NCBI GenBank assembly: GCA_964036045.1
Contig: OZ038382.1
Coordinates: 84,543,918-84,607,917, forward strand
Length of the DNA: 64,000 nt
Direction of reading: 5' to 3'
Source: Eutreptiella sp. 'Long Island Sound 2002'
Taxonomy: Eukaryota > Euglenozoa > Euglenophyceae > Eutreptiales > Eutreptiaceae
Part shown: positions 45,962 to 56,500 of the stretch, in pieces
How the letters are laid out: the number at the start of each line of letters is the position of its first letter
Numbering within the stretch: the first letter of the stretch is position 1
The notes under the pieces: model-generated
Told to the model about the DNA's origin: nothing
Seen by the model: only the letters and a program-made list of their open reading frames with translations
Database searches by the model: none
Made by a program: the position numbers and the translations under genes

Positions 45962-46675
45962 ATGGACACAAAGAAAGAGGACACCGACGCGAAGACGGCG
46001 CCTGAGGCACCAGCAATGCCAGCGCCTGATGGACCTGGACCTGGACCTAGCGCTGTACCTTCTGTGCCCTTACATGGGCCAGTGGATCTGGCTGATGACT
46101 CACTGGAGGTACTTCAGTCAGCTTTCAGGGCCCTCTCAGTGGAGGAAGTGGACACCAAACCGGTGAAGAGGAAGAGGGAGAGAGAGAAGGATGCTAGAGA
46201 AACCATGGCAGACGGAGGAGTAGACCATGGGCACGACCCGATGAGTGAGTCAACCTTCGAGGCCGCACCAAGCGCGTCTGGCCTCGGCGCATCACCCTCT
46301 CCTACAACCACCACACTCCCAACTGCAGACCGAGCCGCTGCAACATCCACGCCCATAACCACCCCGTCTATCGCTGAGGGCACAGGCTTTACTGGTACAC
46401 CTACCTACCCTGCCTATGGTGTAGACCGATCTACCACTGCATTTCCAGAGGCAACTACTGCCAGTGAGCCAGTGGCCTCCGGTTCTGCGCTGCGCTGGTA
46501 TGCGGCAGACTATCACCACCCTCTACCTGCTACGGGAGCCTATGTGGATGTTCCTGGGTATGCAACCCTGAGTGGGCTGAGGAGAGGTCCTGAGTCCTGC
46601 GGGAGCAGGAGTAGAGGATCAGCAAGATGCTCCAACAAGTCTCTGACGCGGTCAGAGATAAACGAGGCACTCTGA
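45962..46675 (+). CDS. Gag-like Pro/Thr/Ser-rich protein fragment
   Basis: 237 codons from an ATG at 45962. The N-terminus is Lys/Asp then Pro-rich; a short helix (VDLADDSLEVLQSAFRAL) is followed by a basic KRKRERE stretch and a long Thr/Pro/Ala-rich linker. Continuation in another frame (ILAKLEPLIPPQASP, 46700-46750) suggests a frameshifted N-terminal gag of a retroelement. No diagnostic domain. Confidence 0.4.
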   Translation: MDTKKEDTDAKTAPEAPAMPAPDGPGPGPSAVPSVPLHGPVDLADDSLEVLQSAFRALSVEEVDTKPVKRKREREKDARETMADGGVDHGHDPMSESTFEAAPSASGLGASPSPTTTTLPTADRAAATSTPITTPSIAEGTGFTGTPTYPAYGVDRSTTAFPEATTASEPVASGSALRWYAADYHHPLPATGAYVDVPGYATLSGLRRGPESCGSRSRGSARCSNKSLTRSEINEAL

Positions 46676-46898
46676 GGAGTCACCTCTAAAATGTTGGTGA
46701 TCTCACTCGAGAGATTCTGGCTAAACTGGAGCCCCTGATTCCACCCCAAGCGTCACCTACCATCATGGAAGTTTCACCCCACGGAGTACAGGCCAATCAC
46801 CTCGTGGCAGGGTTGACAAACACCCTGGGGAGCCTGAGTAGCCGATCGATACAGACCCCTGCTGTGATACCGAGAAGCCCTTTCATACCAAGAACGGC

Positions 46899-46985
46899 TG
46901 ACTGGGTATTGAACCCAGGACCTCCCAAAAAGAGGTGCCCCAGCCCCCTAGGGTGCATACCACTAGGATAGCTAAGAATTCATGA
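46899..46985 (-). repeat. tRNA-like (SINE-type) block, copy 2
   Basis: Same A-box-like and B-box-like pattern as at 12834; followed by A-rich sequence and an AGGT run. Confidence 0.55.
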
Positions 46986-46994
46986 GAAAAAATA

Positions 46995-47570
46995 GATAAG
47001 GTAGGTAGGTAGGTATCTTCGAGAGCTCGAGATGCCTCCTTTGACGATGCAGGAGGAAGGGCTTACCAAGGGGACGTCCTGTTCCTCCCACTGCCCTATG
47101 TCAGGTGCCTCTTGAGCCGCTCCCGCAGTGCTTGGGAAGGCATTTTCGCGGCCACCCGGTCCATGTGTCCCAGGTGGGAGGGTGTCCCCACATGTGTCCA
47201 TGGGTAGGGCCACATGCCCCCTCCTTTAGGCGGCAGCTCTGGGGGCTGCCCAGCCGTGTGGAGTATCTCTCACCACAATGGGGTATTGCTCCCGCTAGTC
47301 TACGGTACGACCGCCTCACCCTTGTGGCTTGAGTTGCGGGGCCACTCTGCTTGGCAGGCGACCCCCTCCTGGACTGTGTACCGGCTCGCCTGTCACCGGT
47401 TGCTTCCATGGCTCCGGGTGACGTTTGCCATGGTCCCCGATGCAGCCTGGTCGGGCTCGGACCAGTGGCCTTGGAGTACCGCTCCTGCCACTGGCCCGGT
47501 GGGTCGGCTGGGTCGCCCCAGTGTGTCCGACCCATGGGGTGTTGGTTCTTTCCTGCCCCTCGGTCGCCCT
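46995..47570 (-). repeat. LINE-like 3' remnant with (ACCT)n tail
   Basis: The AGGT run at about 46999-47014 followed by GC-rich sequence resembles the LINE 3' end at 16.5 kb (GTCTTACC there, GCTTACC here, next to similar C/G-rich blocks). Likely a truncated LINE copy on the minus strand. Confidence 0.35.
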
Positions 47571-49452
47571 ATGTGTGTGCAGTGTCCTGGGCCACTTGGC
47601 TCCCGTTCACCGGTGCGCCCGCTGGGTGGGTGGTGTTGCGTGTGCGGTGTCCTTGGCCACTTGGCTCCTGTTCACCAGTGCGCCCGCTCGGTGTGTTGCT
47701 TTGCGTGTGCGGTGTCCTGGGCCTCTTGGCTCCTTTTCACCGGTGTGCTCGCTCGGTGTGTTGTGTTGAGTGTGCGGTGTCCTGGGCCATTTAGCTCCTG
47801 TTCACCGGTGTGCCTGCTCGGTGTGTTGTGTTGCATGTGTGGTGTCCTGGGCCACTTCGCTCCTGTTCACCGGTGCGCCCGTTGGGTGTGTTGTGTTGTG
47901 AGGGCGGTGTCCTGGGCCTCGTGGCTCCTGTTCACCCGTGTGCCCGCTCGGTGTGTTGTGTTGCGTGTGCGGTGTCCTGGGCCACTTGGCTCCTGTTCAC
48001 CGGTGCGCCTGCTCGGTGTGTTGTGTTGTGTGTGCGGTGTCCTGGGCCACTTGGCTCCTGTTCACCGGTGCGCCCGCTGGGTGTGTTGTGTTGCGTGGGC
48101 GGTGTCCTGGGCCTCCTGGCTCTTGTTCACCGGTGTGCCCGCTCGGTGTGTTGTGTTGCGTGTGCGGTGTCCTGGGCCACTTGGCTCCTTTTCACCGGTG
48201 CGCCCGCTGGGTGTGTTGTGTTGCGTGTGCGGTGTCCTGGGCCACTTGGCTCCTGTTCACCGGTGCGCCCGCTGGGTGTGTTGTGTTGCGTGGGCGGTGT
48301 CCTGGGCCACGTGGCTCCTGTTCACCGGTGTGCTCGCTCGGTGTGTTGTGTTGCGTGTGCGGTGTCCTGGGCCACTTGGCTCCTGTTCACCGTTGCGCCC
48401 GCTGGGTGTGTTCTGTTGCGTGTGCTGTGTCCTGGCCCACTTGGCTCCTGTTCACCGGTGCGCCCGCGCGGTGTGTTGCTTTGCTTCTGCGGTGTCCTGG
48501 GCCTCTCGCCTCCTGTTCACCGGTGTGCTCCCTCGGTGTGTTGTGTTGCGTGTGCGGTGTCCTGGGCCGGCTGGCTCCTGTTCACCGGTGTGCTCGCTCG
48601 GTGTGTTGTGTTGCGTGTGCGGTGTCCTGGGCCACTTGGCTCCTGTTCAACGGTGCGCCTGCTGGGTGTGTTGTGTTGCGTGGGCGGTGTCCTGGGCCAC
48701 TTGGCTCCTGTTCAGCGGTGTGCTCGCTCGGTGTGTTGTGTTGCGTGTGCGGTGTCCTGGGCCACTTGGCTCCTGTTCACCGGTGCGCCCGCTGGGTACG
48801 TTGTGTTGCGTGTACTGTGTCCTGGGCCACTTGGCTCCTGTTCAGCCGGTGCGCCTGCTGGGTGTGTTGCTTTGCGTCTGCGGTGTCCTGGGCCTCTTGC
48901 CTCCTGTTCACCAGTGTGCTCGCTCGGTGTGTTGTGTTGCGTGTGCGGTGTCCTGGGCCACTTGGCTCCTGTGCACCGGTGCGCCTGCCCGGTGTGTTGT
49001 GTTGTGTTTGCGGTGTCCTGGGCCACTTGGCTCCTGCTCACCGGTGCGCCCGCTCGGTGTGTTGTGTTGCGTGTGCGGTGTCCTGGGCCACTTGCTTCCT
49101 GTTCACCGGTGTGCTCGCTCGGTGTGTTGTGTTGCGTGTGCGGTGTCCTGGGCCACTTCGCTCCTGTTCACCAGTGCGCCCGCTCAGTGTGTTGCTTTGC
49201 GTGTGCGGTGTCCTGGGCCACTTGGCTCCTGTTCACCGGTGCGCCCGCTCGGTGTGTTGCTTTGCGTGTGCGGTGTCCTGGGCCACTTGGCTCCTGTTCA
49301 CCGGTGTGCTCGCTCGGTGTGTTGTGTTGCGTGTGCGGTGTCCTGGGCCACTTGGCTCCTGTTCACCGGTGCGCCTGCTCGTTGTGTTGTGTTGCGTGTG
49401 CGGTGTCCTGGGCCACTTGGCTCCTGTTCACCGGTGCGCCCGCTGGGTGTGT
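47571..49452 (+). repeat. 65-bp minisatellite, about 29 copies
   Basis: Unit starts can be read at 47951, 48016, 48081 and 48146, exactly 65 bp apart. Units contain GTGTCCTGGGCCACTTGG and CTCCTGTTCACCGGTG. A is rare on this strand, so no stop occurs and all three + frames stay open through most of the array. The resulting 500-790-codon frames are artefacts of the repeat. Confidence 0.95.
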
Positions 49453-49469
49453 CTGGCTTGCTCTTCCAT

Positions 49470-49935
49470 AGTGCCATCTTGAGATGTGCCTTCTTTGATT
49501 TCCGGTCCCATAGGTGCTGGGGTGGCATGGCTTGCGGCGCTGAGGTCAGTGCAATGTCACATGGGATATTCCTACTTAGCTAGACTGACTGGGTATTGAA
49601 CCCAGGACCTCCCAAAAAGAGGTGCCCCAGCCCCCTAGGGTGCATACCACTAGGATAGCTAAGAATTCATGAGAAAAAAAAGATAAATTCACAGGCTCTG
49701 CCTTCAGTATATCAGTGCCTCAGTCGACCAGGAAAAGATGCTTCAGTGCATATAGCTTGGGGATTAAGGGGGCCACACAAGATCCTGATTTAGTGTTCGG
49801 TTCTATGGGTCAAAATGTGTTGTCCCCCATTTTGGTTAGGCAAATACTACGATAAAAATGCAAGAGTGCTTACAGCATCTGTAATACAAATAACGTATAC
49901 CCTAAAGCATTGGAAAAGCACTTTTTCTTACTCAA
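49470..49935 (-). repeat. Dispersed repeat R, second copy, with tRNA-like block
   Basis: Matches 12710-13175. The tRNA-like block is at 49588-49674 with a perfect T-arm. The right end coincides with the start of integrase sequence of element C. Confidence 0.7.
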
Positions 49936-50815
49936 TGCTTCGGTTCTGAGCAGCCAGTTTCTGGACACAGTGTTTTCCCTGAGCGGTATTGAACAACACA
50001 GTAGCGTCCCCTATAAACCAGCCACAAACGGCAGGGCGGAAATGGCGGTCAAGAGTGTGGTCATGTCGCTTAAATATTTCCTAACTCAGCGACCGCGCTC
50101 TTGGTATCATGCCCTCCCCCTAGCCCTCAGGGGGTTGAATGACCTGCCGGGTTTGGTTGCCCCCTACTCCCCCCACAGGCTATTTTTTGGGAGGGAGCCC
50201 GTAGGGTTTGGAGAGGTACTTCCCACAGTGCCGGGAGATGGGGCGGAGGATGCGCAGCAATTTCTTTCGTCACTTGTGACTGAGCGTCAACAGGTCAAAA
50301 CTGCTTTGAAGCGCTTGCCGGACAAGGAGTCGGGCGCATTGCGCAAAAGGTTTAAGGTGCAACATTTCCGAGGGGGTGGTCGTGTGTGGTTGGGAGATTG
50401 CCCGAAGTGGGATCCGCCCCACTGCAACAGGTTGAAGCGAATATGGCAGGGCCTCTATGAGGTAATACGGTGGGAGGGGGGGGATCGCTATGTGATTCAG
50501 GTAGGAGAAGCCCAGAGAGTAGTTGCCTCAGATCGTCTGAAATTTTACAGATCCATGTTGGAAAAGGTGACAGCCCATTTTTCGTATTACAGTGACAGGT
50601 AGGTGCCGCCCAACGATGACACGCATATGGTCGAGGATGTCTTGGACCATGCGGTCAAGAGGCCCCGAGGTGCCTCGCCTTACCTCCAGTTGTATGTGGC
50701 TTGGAAGGATCATGAGGACAAAAAGTGGGACGACGCTCGAAAGTTCATTGGGAGGGGAAATGATAGGCTTGAACGTTATTTCACGCGCCATGGTCTGAAG
50801 AAATGGTTGAACTAG
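49936..50815 (+). pseudogene. pol: Ty3/gypsy element C, integrase C-terminal part and chromodomain-like end
   Basis: SSVPYKPATNGRAEMAVKS carries the catalytic Glu region of integrase. YSPHRLFFGREPVGF ends the core, and GRVWLGDCPKWDPP with QGLYEVIRWEGG is the SH3-like part. After a TAG at about 50600, VEDVLDHAVKRPRG and LQLYVAWKDHEDKKW resemble a chromodomain. The 5' part is cut off by repeat R. Confidence 0.8.
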
Positions 50816-51805
50816 ACATGGTGATGTTTAGCATTCCATCTACCTCCCAATGCCTGTTTTCTCTTTCCACTGTGCATTCATTCTCTGTCCCAGAGGTCAG
50901 CCACTCAGCGGTTGTGTCCCGATTGAGTCCTTTACCAATAAAAGCGTGGTCAGCGTTGTAGGACGACCATTTTTTCATTGCAACGTGCCCGCGAAGGGAC
51001 TGCTGGGTCCCCAGAGGACACAGCCTTTTTTTGCTGTACTTCTGCATGTTTGTGACTGCTTTGTTTTTTTGTTGTTGTTTCTCTGTACTTGCAGGTTCGT
51101 GTTGAGTCCCAGAGTCCAGATCAGAGCCACCAGATCGTCCGGACCATGCCGCGGAGATGGTCAGCTATAAGGGTGGGTGTCTGTAACTGGGCTTGCTCAT
51201 CAGTATTTATTTTTCGGTCAGCGTTGTGTGACCCTGTTGGATGATTGGGCCTGTGAGGCCGCTGTCTGAATTTTTTTTATCACTTCTGCTGCTTGGTGAG
51301 CTACAGGGAGGGTGTCACTGCCAGGGCCCAGCTACATGTGTTGATTGTTGCTGCTTCTTCTTCGTCCCGCCCAACTGCCACTGTAGTTTTGGACTTTCGG
51401 GGTCAGACAGCACACGAGCGTGTGCTGTCTTGGAAGGGGGATGTAAGTGGCAGTGATTCACGGCCGCCCAGCTTGGCTGCAGGCAGTTCGAATCGGCTGT
51501 GCTGATTAGGATTCGCAGCAACGCTCACGCCTCAGATCATCGCGTGCACATTTCTGTGTCATAAATAGACGACGCTTGAATTCGGTACGCTTTGTTGATC
51601 AACGATTGTAGCAATCAGATTGTATAATTATTTCATCATGATCAGTATTGAAGGTCGGTTCACTGTCACATTTTGGGGTCCTGTTTCACGATGGAACAAT
51701 GAGAATGAATGGATATTTGTTGCTTGATGTTGTGATCCTGCTTTGGACATCATTGAGTTCTGTGATTTTGGAGTTGGCATAAGTCCGGTGTGAAAACAAG
51801 GTTCC
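50816..51805. other. 3' region, possible LTR, of element C
   Basis: No gene. A purine-rich ATAAGGGTGGGTG near 51168-51180 followed by TCTGTAACTGGG could mark a polypurine tract and LTR start near 51183. No partner LTR is visible. Confidence 0.3.
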
Positions 51806-52690
51806 TCATTTCAAGGAGTGAAAGTACAAGTGGGTTTTGCACGATAGGATCGACAAAAAATCCATGGCTTCACAAATGTCTAGCACTTTGCCAACCTTGA
51901 GTAACTCTGTCAAGGGACCAGAGTACTTGGCGTGGAGGGGCAGGAACAAGTGATAATAATTGCAGCAGCCTAGAAAGGCACAAAGCTGCGTGATGCTTTC
52001 AGGCCTTTCCCAGAGCTGCAGGGCACCCATCGTGCCTAGGCCAGGTCTTCTTGTCCGATCTTCCAAGATGGAGCACAGAATTCCACACTGGGTCCACACA
52101 CAAGCTTCTCTTGTCGGAGAAGTTTGAGGACTTTGCGAACGTGTTGTTCGTGCTTCTTCAGGCACTCATCAAAGTTTTCTCCCGACGGCGTGGCAATCTG
52201 AAGGTTGTCGATGTAGATGCTGCAGAATTCTTGTAAAGCCAGAGACTCGTGCTTCTGAAACAACACGTTCTCCATCATCTTCTGGACCATCGACGGCGCA
52301 TTCTTGAGACCCATCACCGTCCACTGGACCGTCAAATGCCTGTCCTCCTTTCGCAGTGGCATTTGATGAAAGCCATGGCGCAGATCCAGCACCGTGAAGA
52401 GCTTGCCTTTTGCCCTTTCGGCGATCTCCTCCTCGATTAAGGGAAGAGGATGCGCGTCAAGAACTGCTGCGGCATTCAAGGCTCTATAATTCACCACTAC
52501 ACGTCAAGCATCTATGTTGGATTAGTCAGCAGGTGGGGGTTTTGCACTGTAAATGGTGCTGAACACCACTCACAACTCATGCAGCCCTCCAACCAACCAA
52601 ACTCATGGAGATTGCGCTTAATAATCTTTCGCAGAGCATCTGCTTTGGTGCCGTGGAGATAGAGGATTGAGGTTTGGGGTTTTATTTTGT
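51806..52690 (-). pseudogene. pol: Ty3/gypsy element D, reverse transcriptase fragment
   Basis: Minus strand: ALRKIIKRNLHEFGWLE (RT start), VVNYRALNAAAVLDAHPLPL, KLFTVLDLRHGFHQMPL, MGLKNAPSMVQKMMENV, and IYIDNLQIATPSG, where the usual second Asp of YxDD is Asn. FLGCCNYYHLFLP is the connection region. Interrupted by stops near 52500 and a frame change near 52040-52160. Confidence 0.85.
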
Positions 52691-53524
52691 GGGTACTAGA
52701 CAACTTTCGGCGCCGGGGGGCCACCTGGTCGGGCCAGGTGATATCCTCCCCACCGGGTCCTAGTGGGGGGCACTCCAAGACGCACACCCTGCCTGGTGGC
52801 GGAGTCCCCCGGGTTCACAGGGCACGGAGCCCCGTCTCTCCCCGGCTTCCCCGTTTCGCCACTCGCCGGTCAGTGCATCAATTTGCAGCCGTGGCTGCGG
52901 GCGCTGACCCACCGCGTCGCCCCCCTAATGCGTGGTCGCCCGGGGCGCCGGCGCCGTCAGGCCCGTGCTACAGGCTTGTCGCCAGTGGGACCCCCTTGGG
53001 CTGGCGCGGAGGCTGCGTAGCCTAGGGGTTGGGGCGTGGCGCAGTGCGCCACTACTGCCTTGGCGGGTGCAGTGCCCCGTGGGTGTATGCGCGGCACTCG
53101 CGGCCGGTTCGGAGGGCTCGAGCCGGTACCCCGTGTTGTGTCTCTCCCGTTTCCCCCATCCCAGCCCGCGTGTCCTGGGCTGCGTGTGGCGGGCCGTCCC
53201 GTCCGGGTGTTCCTTACCCTCGCTCGCTGGTACGCCATTCCACGCGGTCTGTGCGTTCCGCGAGCTCGGTCCGGTTGCCCTTCTGGTATTCCCCGCGTGC
53301 CCTTTGCGTGTGTGTGCGCTCAAGCTCCCGCGGCGTCCGCCCCACCCCCCTGGGTGGTGTGGCGTGCGCACCTCGCGCGGTCCCGGCACTGGGCGCTGGT
53401 AGGGCCACTCCACGTGGTCCGTGCCCCTCCGCGTGTCCTGCCCCGGTCCCTTGCTCCGTCTGGCGTGCTTGGGGGGGGGCGGTCCGGTCCTGGTTCCCCC
53501 CTACCTGGCTTGGGGCTGTTGTTG
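52691..53524. other. GC-rich unassigned region before the satellite
   Basis: Open frames in several phases reflect high GC. No recognised protein; a transition into the satellite. Confidence 0.35.
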
Positions 53525-56500
53525 CGAGGGACGGCTGAGGTCAGGCGCTCCCCCTCCCCCTACTGCCCGCCCACTGGGAGGGGTGTTGGGGTCCGCTACC
53601 CACGTGCTGTGGGCGCGGGTGTGTGGGTGTGGGGGCCCATGACTGTCCCCTTCGCCTGCATGCCCTGTGGGGGCTGCGTGCCGCGGGGGTGGTGTGGTGG
53701 GGGGCCGTCCCCGGGGGGGGGATGGCCTGCCACCGTTGTGAGGGGCGTCTGGTGTCAGGCGCTGTCCCTCCCCCGACCGCGCTTCCTCTGGAGCGGGCAG
53801 CCGGGGTTCCGTGACCCGTGTCCCGGGTGCGGTCGGTGCGGGCGTGGGGACCCAGCACCGGCCCCACAGCGTGCGCCCTTGCGGGCCGGCGTTGCTCGCT
53901 GTGGGGGTGGCGGAACGGCGTCCCCGGGGGGGGTGCCTTCCACCGTTGTGAGGGGCGTCTGAGGTCAGGCGCTCTCCCTCCCCCAACTGCCCGCCCACTG
54001 GGCGGGCCGTTGGGGTCCGCCACCCACGTGCTGTGGGCGCGGGTGTGTGGGTGTGGGGGCCCAACACTGTCCCCCTGGCCTGCATGCCCTGTGGGGGCTG
54101 CGTGCCGTGCGGGTGGTGGGGGGCCGTCCCCGGGAGGGGTGGCCTGCCACCATTGTGAGGGGCGTCTGGTGTCAGGCGCTGTCCCTCCCCTGGCCGCCCG
54201 TCCTCTGGGGCGGGCAGCCGGGGTTCCGCGACCCGCGTGTCCCGGATGCGGTCGGTGCGGGTGTGGGGACCCAGCACCGGCCCGAGGGCGCGCGCCCTTG
54301 CGGGCCGGCGTTGCGCGCCGTGGGGGTGGCGGAAGGGCGTCCCCGGGAGGGTGCCGTCCGCTGTTGTGAGGGGCGTCTGGGGTCAGGCGCTCCCCCTCCC
54401 CCTGCTGCCCGCCCTCTGGGCGGGCTGCCGGGGCCCACTACCCACTGGCTGTGGGTGCGGGGGGGTGCGGGCATGGGGACCCGTCACCAACCCCACAGCG
54501 TGCGCTCTTGCGAGCTGGGTTTGCGCGCTGTGGGGGCGGCACGAGGGCGCCCCGCGGGGGCGCCTCCTGCCTGGGTGTGGAGCCTCCGGGGTCGGTCGCT
54601 CTCCCACCCCCGACTGTCCGCCCTCTGGGCGGGCTGCCGGGGCCCACTACCCACTGGCTGTGGGTGCGGGGGGGTGCGGGCGTGGGGAGCAGTCACCAAC
54701 CCCACAGCGCGCGCTCTTGCGTGCTGTGGGGACGGCATGAGGGTGCCCGGGGGGGGCGCCTCTTGCCTGGGTGTGGGGCGTCCGGGGTGGGGCGCTCTCC
54801 CACCCCCGACTGCCCGCCCTCTGGGCGGGCTGCCGGGGCCCACTACCCACTGGCTGTGGGTGCGGGGGGATGCGGGAGTGGGTACCCGTCACCAACCCCA
54901 CAGCGCGCGCTCTTGCGAGCTGGCTTTGCACGCTGTGGGGGCGGCACGAGGGCGCCCGGGGGGGGGCCCTCCTGTGGCGCGTCCGGGGTCGGGCTCTCTC
55001 CCGACCCCGACTGCCCGCCCTCTGGGCGGGCTGCCGGGGCCCACTACCCACTGGCTGTGGCTGCGGGGGGATGCCGCCTTGGGGACCGGTCACCAACCCC
55101 ACAGCGGGCGCTCTTGCGTGCTGTGGGGGCGGCATGAGGGTGCCTGGGGGGGGCGCCTCTTGCCTGGGTGTGGGGCGTCCGGGGTCGGGCGCTGTCCCAC
55201 CCCCGACTGCCCACCCTCTGGGCGGGCTGCCGGGGCCCATTACCCACTGGCTGTGGTTGCGGGGGGTGCGGGCGTGGGGACCCGTCACCAACCCCACAGC
55301 GCGCGCTCTTGCGTGCTGTGGGGGCGGCATGAGGGTGCCCGGGGGGGGCGCCTCTTGCCTGGGCGTGGGGCGTCCGGGGTCGGGCGCTCTCCCACCCCCG
55401 ACTGCCCGCCCTCTGGGCGGGCTGCCGGGGCCCACCACCCACTGGCTGTGGGTGCGGGGGGGTGCGGGCGTGGGGACCCGTCACCAACCCCACAGCGCGC
55501 GCTCTTGCGTGCTGTGGGGGCGGCATGAGGGTGCCCGCGGGGGGCGCCTCTTGCCTGGGTGTGGGGCGTCCGGGGTCGGGCGCTCTCCCACCCCCGACTG
55601 CCCGCCCTCTGGGCGAGCTGCCGGGGCCCACTACCCACTGGCTGTGGGTGCGGGGGGGTGCGGGCGTGGGGACCCGTCACCAACCCCACAGCGCGCGCTC
55701 TTGCGAGCTGGCTTTGCGCGCTGTGGGGGCGGCATGAGGGTGCCCGGGGGGGGGCGCTTCTTGCCAGGGTGTGGGGCGTTCGGGGTCGGGCGCTCTCCCA
55801 ACCCCAACTGCCCGCCCTCTGGGCGGGCTGCCGGGGCCCACTACCCACTGGCTGTGGTTGCGGGGGGGTGCGGGCGTGGGGACCCGTCACCAAACCCACA
55901 GCGCGCGCCCTTGCGAGCTTGCTTTGCGTGCTGTGGGGGCGGCACGAGGGCGCCCAGGGGGGGGCGCCTCCTGCCTGGGTGTGGGGCGTCCGGGGTCGGG
56001 CGCTCTCCCAGCCCCGACTGCCCGCCCTCTGGGCGGGCTGCCGGGGCCCACTACCCACTGGCTGTGGGTGCTGGGGGGTGGGGGCGTGGGGACCCGTCAC
56101 CAACCCCACAGCGGGCGCTTCTGCGTGCTGTGGGGGCGGCATGAGGGTGCCCGGGGGGGGCGCCTCTTGCCTGGGTGTGGGGCGTCCGGGGTCGGGCGCT
56201 CTCCCACCCCCGACTGCCCGCCCTCTCGGCGGGCTGCCGTGGCCCACTACCCACTGGCTGTGGGTGCGGGGGGGTGCAGGCGTGGGGACCCGTCACCAAC
56301 CCCACAGCGCGCGCTCTTGCGGGCTGGCTTTGCGGGCCGTGGGGGCGGCATGAGGGTGCCCGGGGGAGGCGCCTGTTGCCTGGGTCTGGGGCGTCCGGAG
56401 TCGGGCGCTCTCCCCCCATGACTGCCCGCCCTCTGGGAGGGCTGCTGGGCCCCACTACCGACTGGCTGTGGGTGCGGGGGGGTGCGGGCGTGGGGACCCG

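Noticed and set aside
47214-49583. 789-codon frame (and 553- and 514-codon frames) over 47.2-49.6 kb
   Set aside because: Product of the 65-bp minisatellite; all three frames are open because A is scarce. No protein-like composition or domain.
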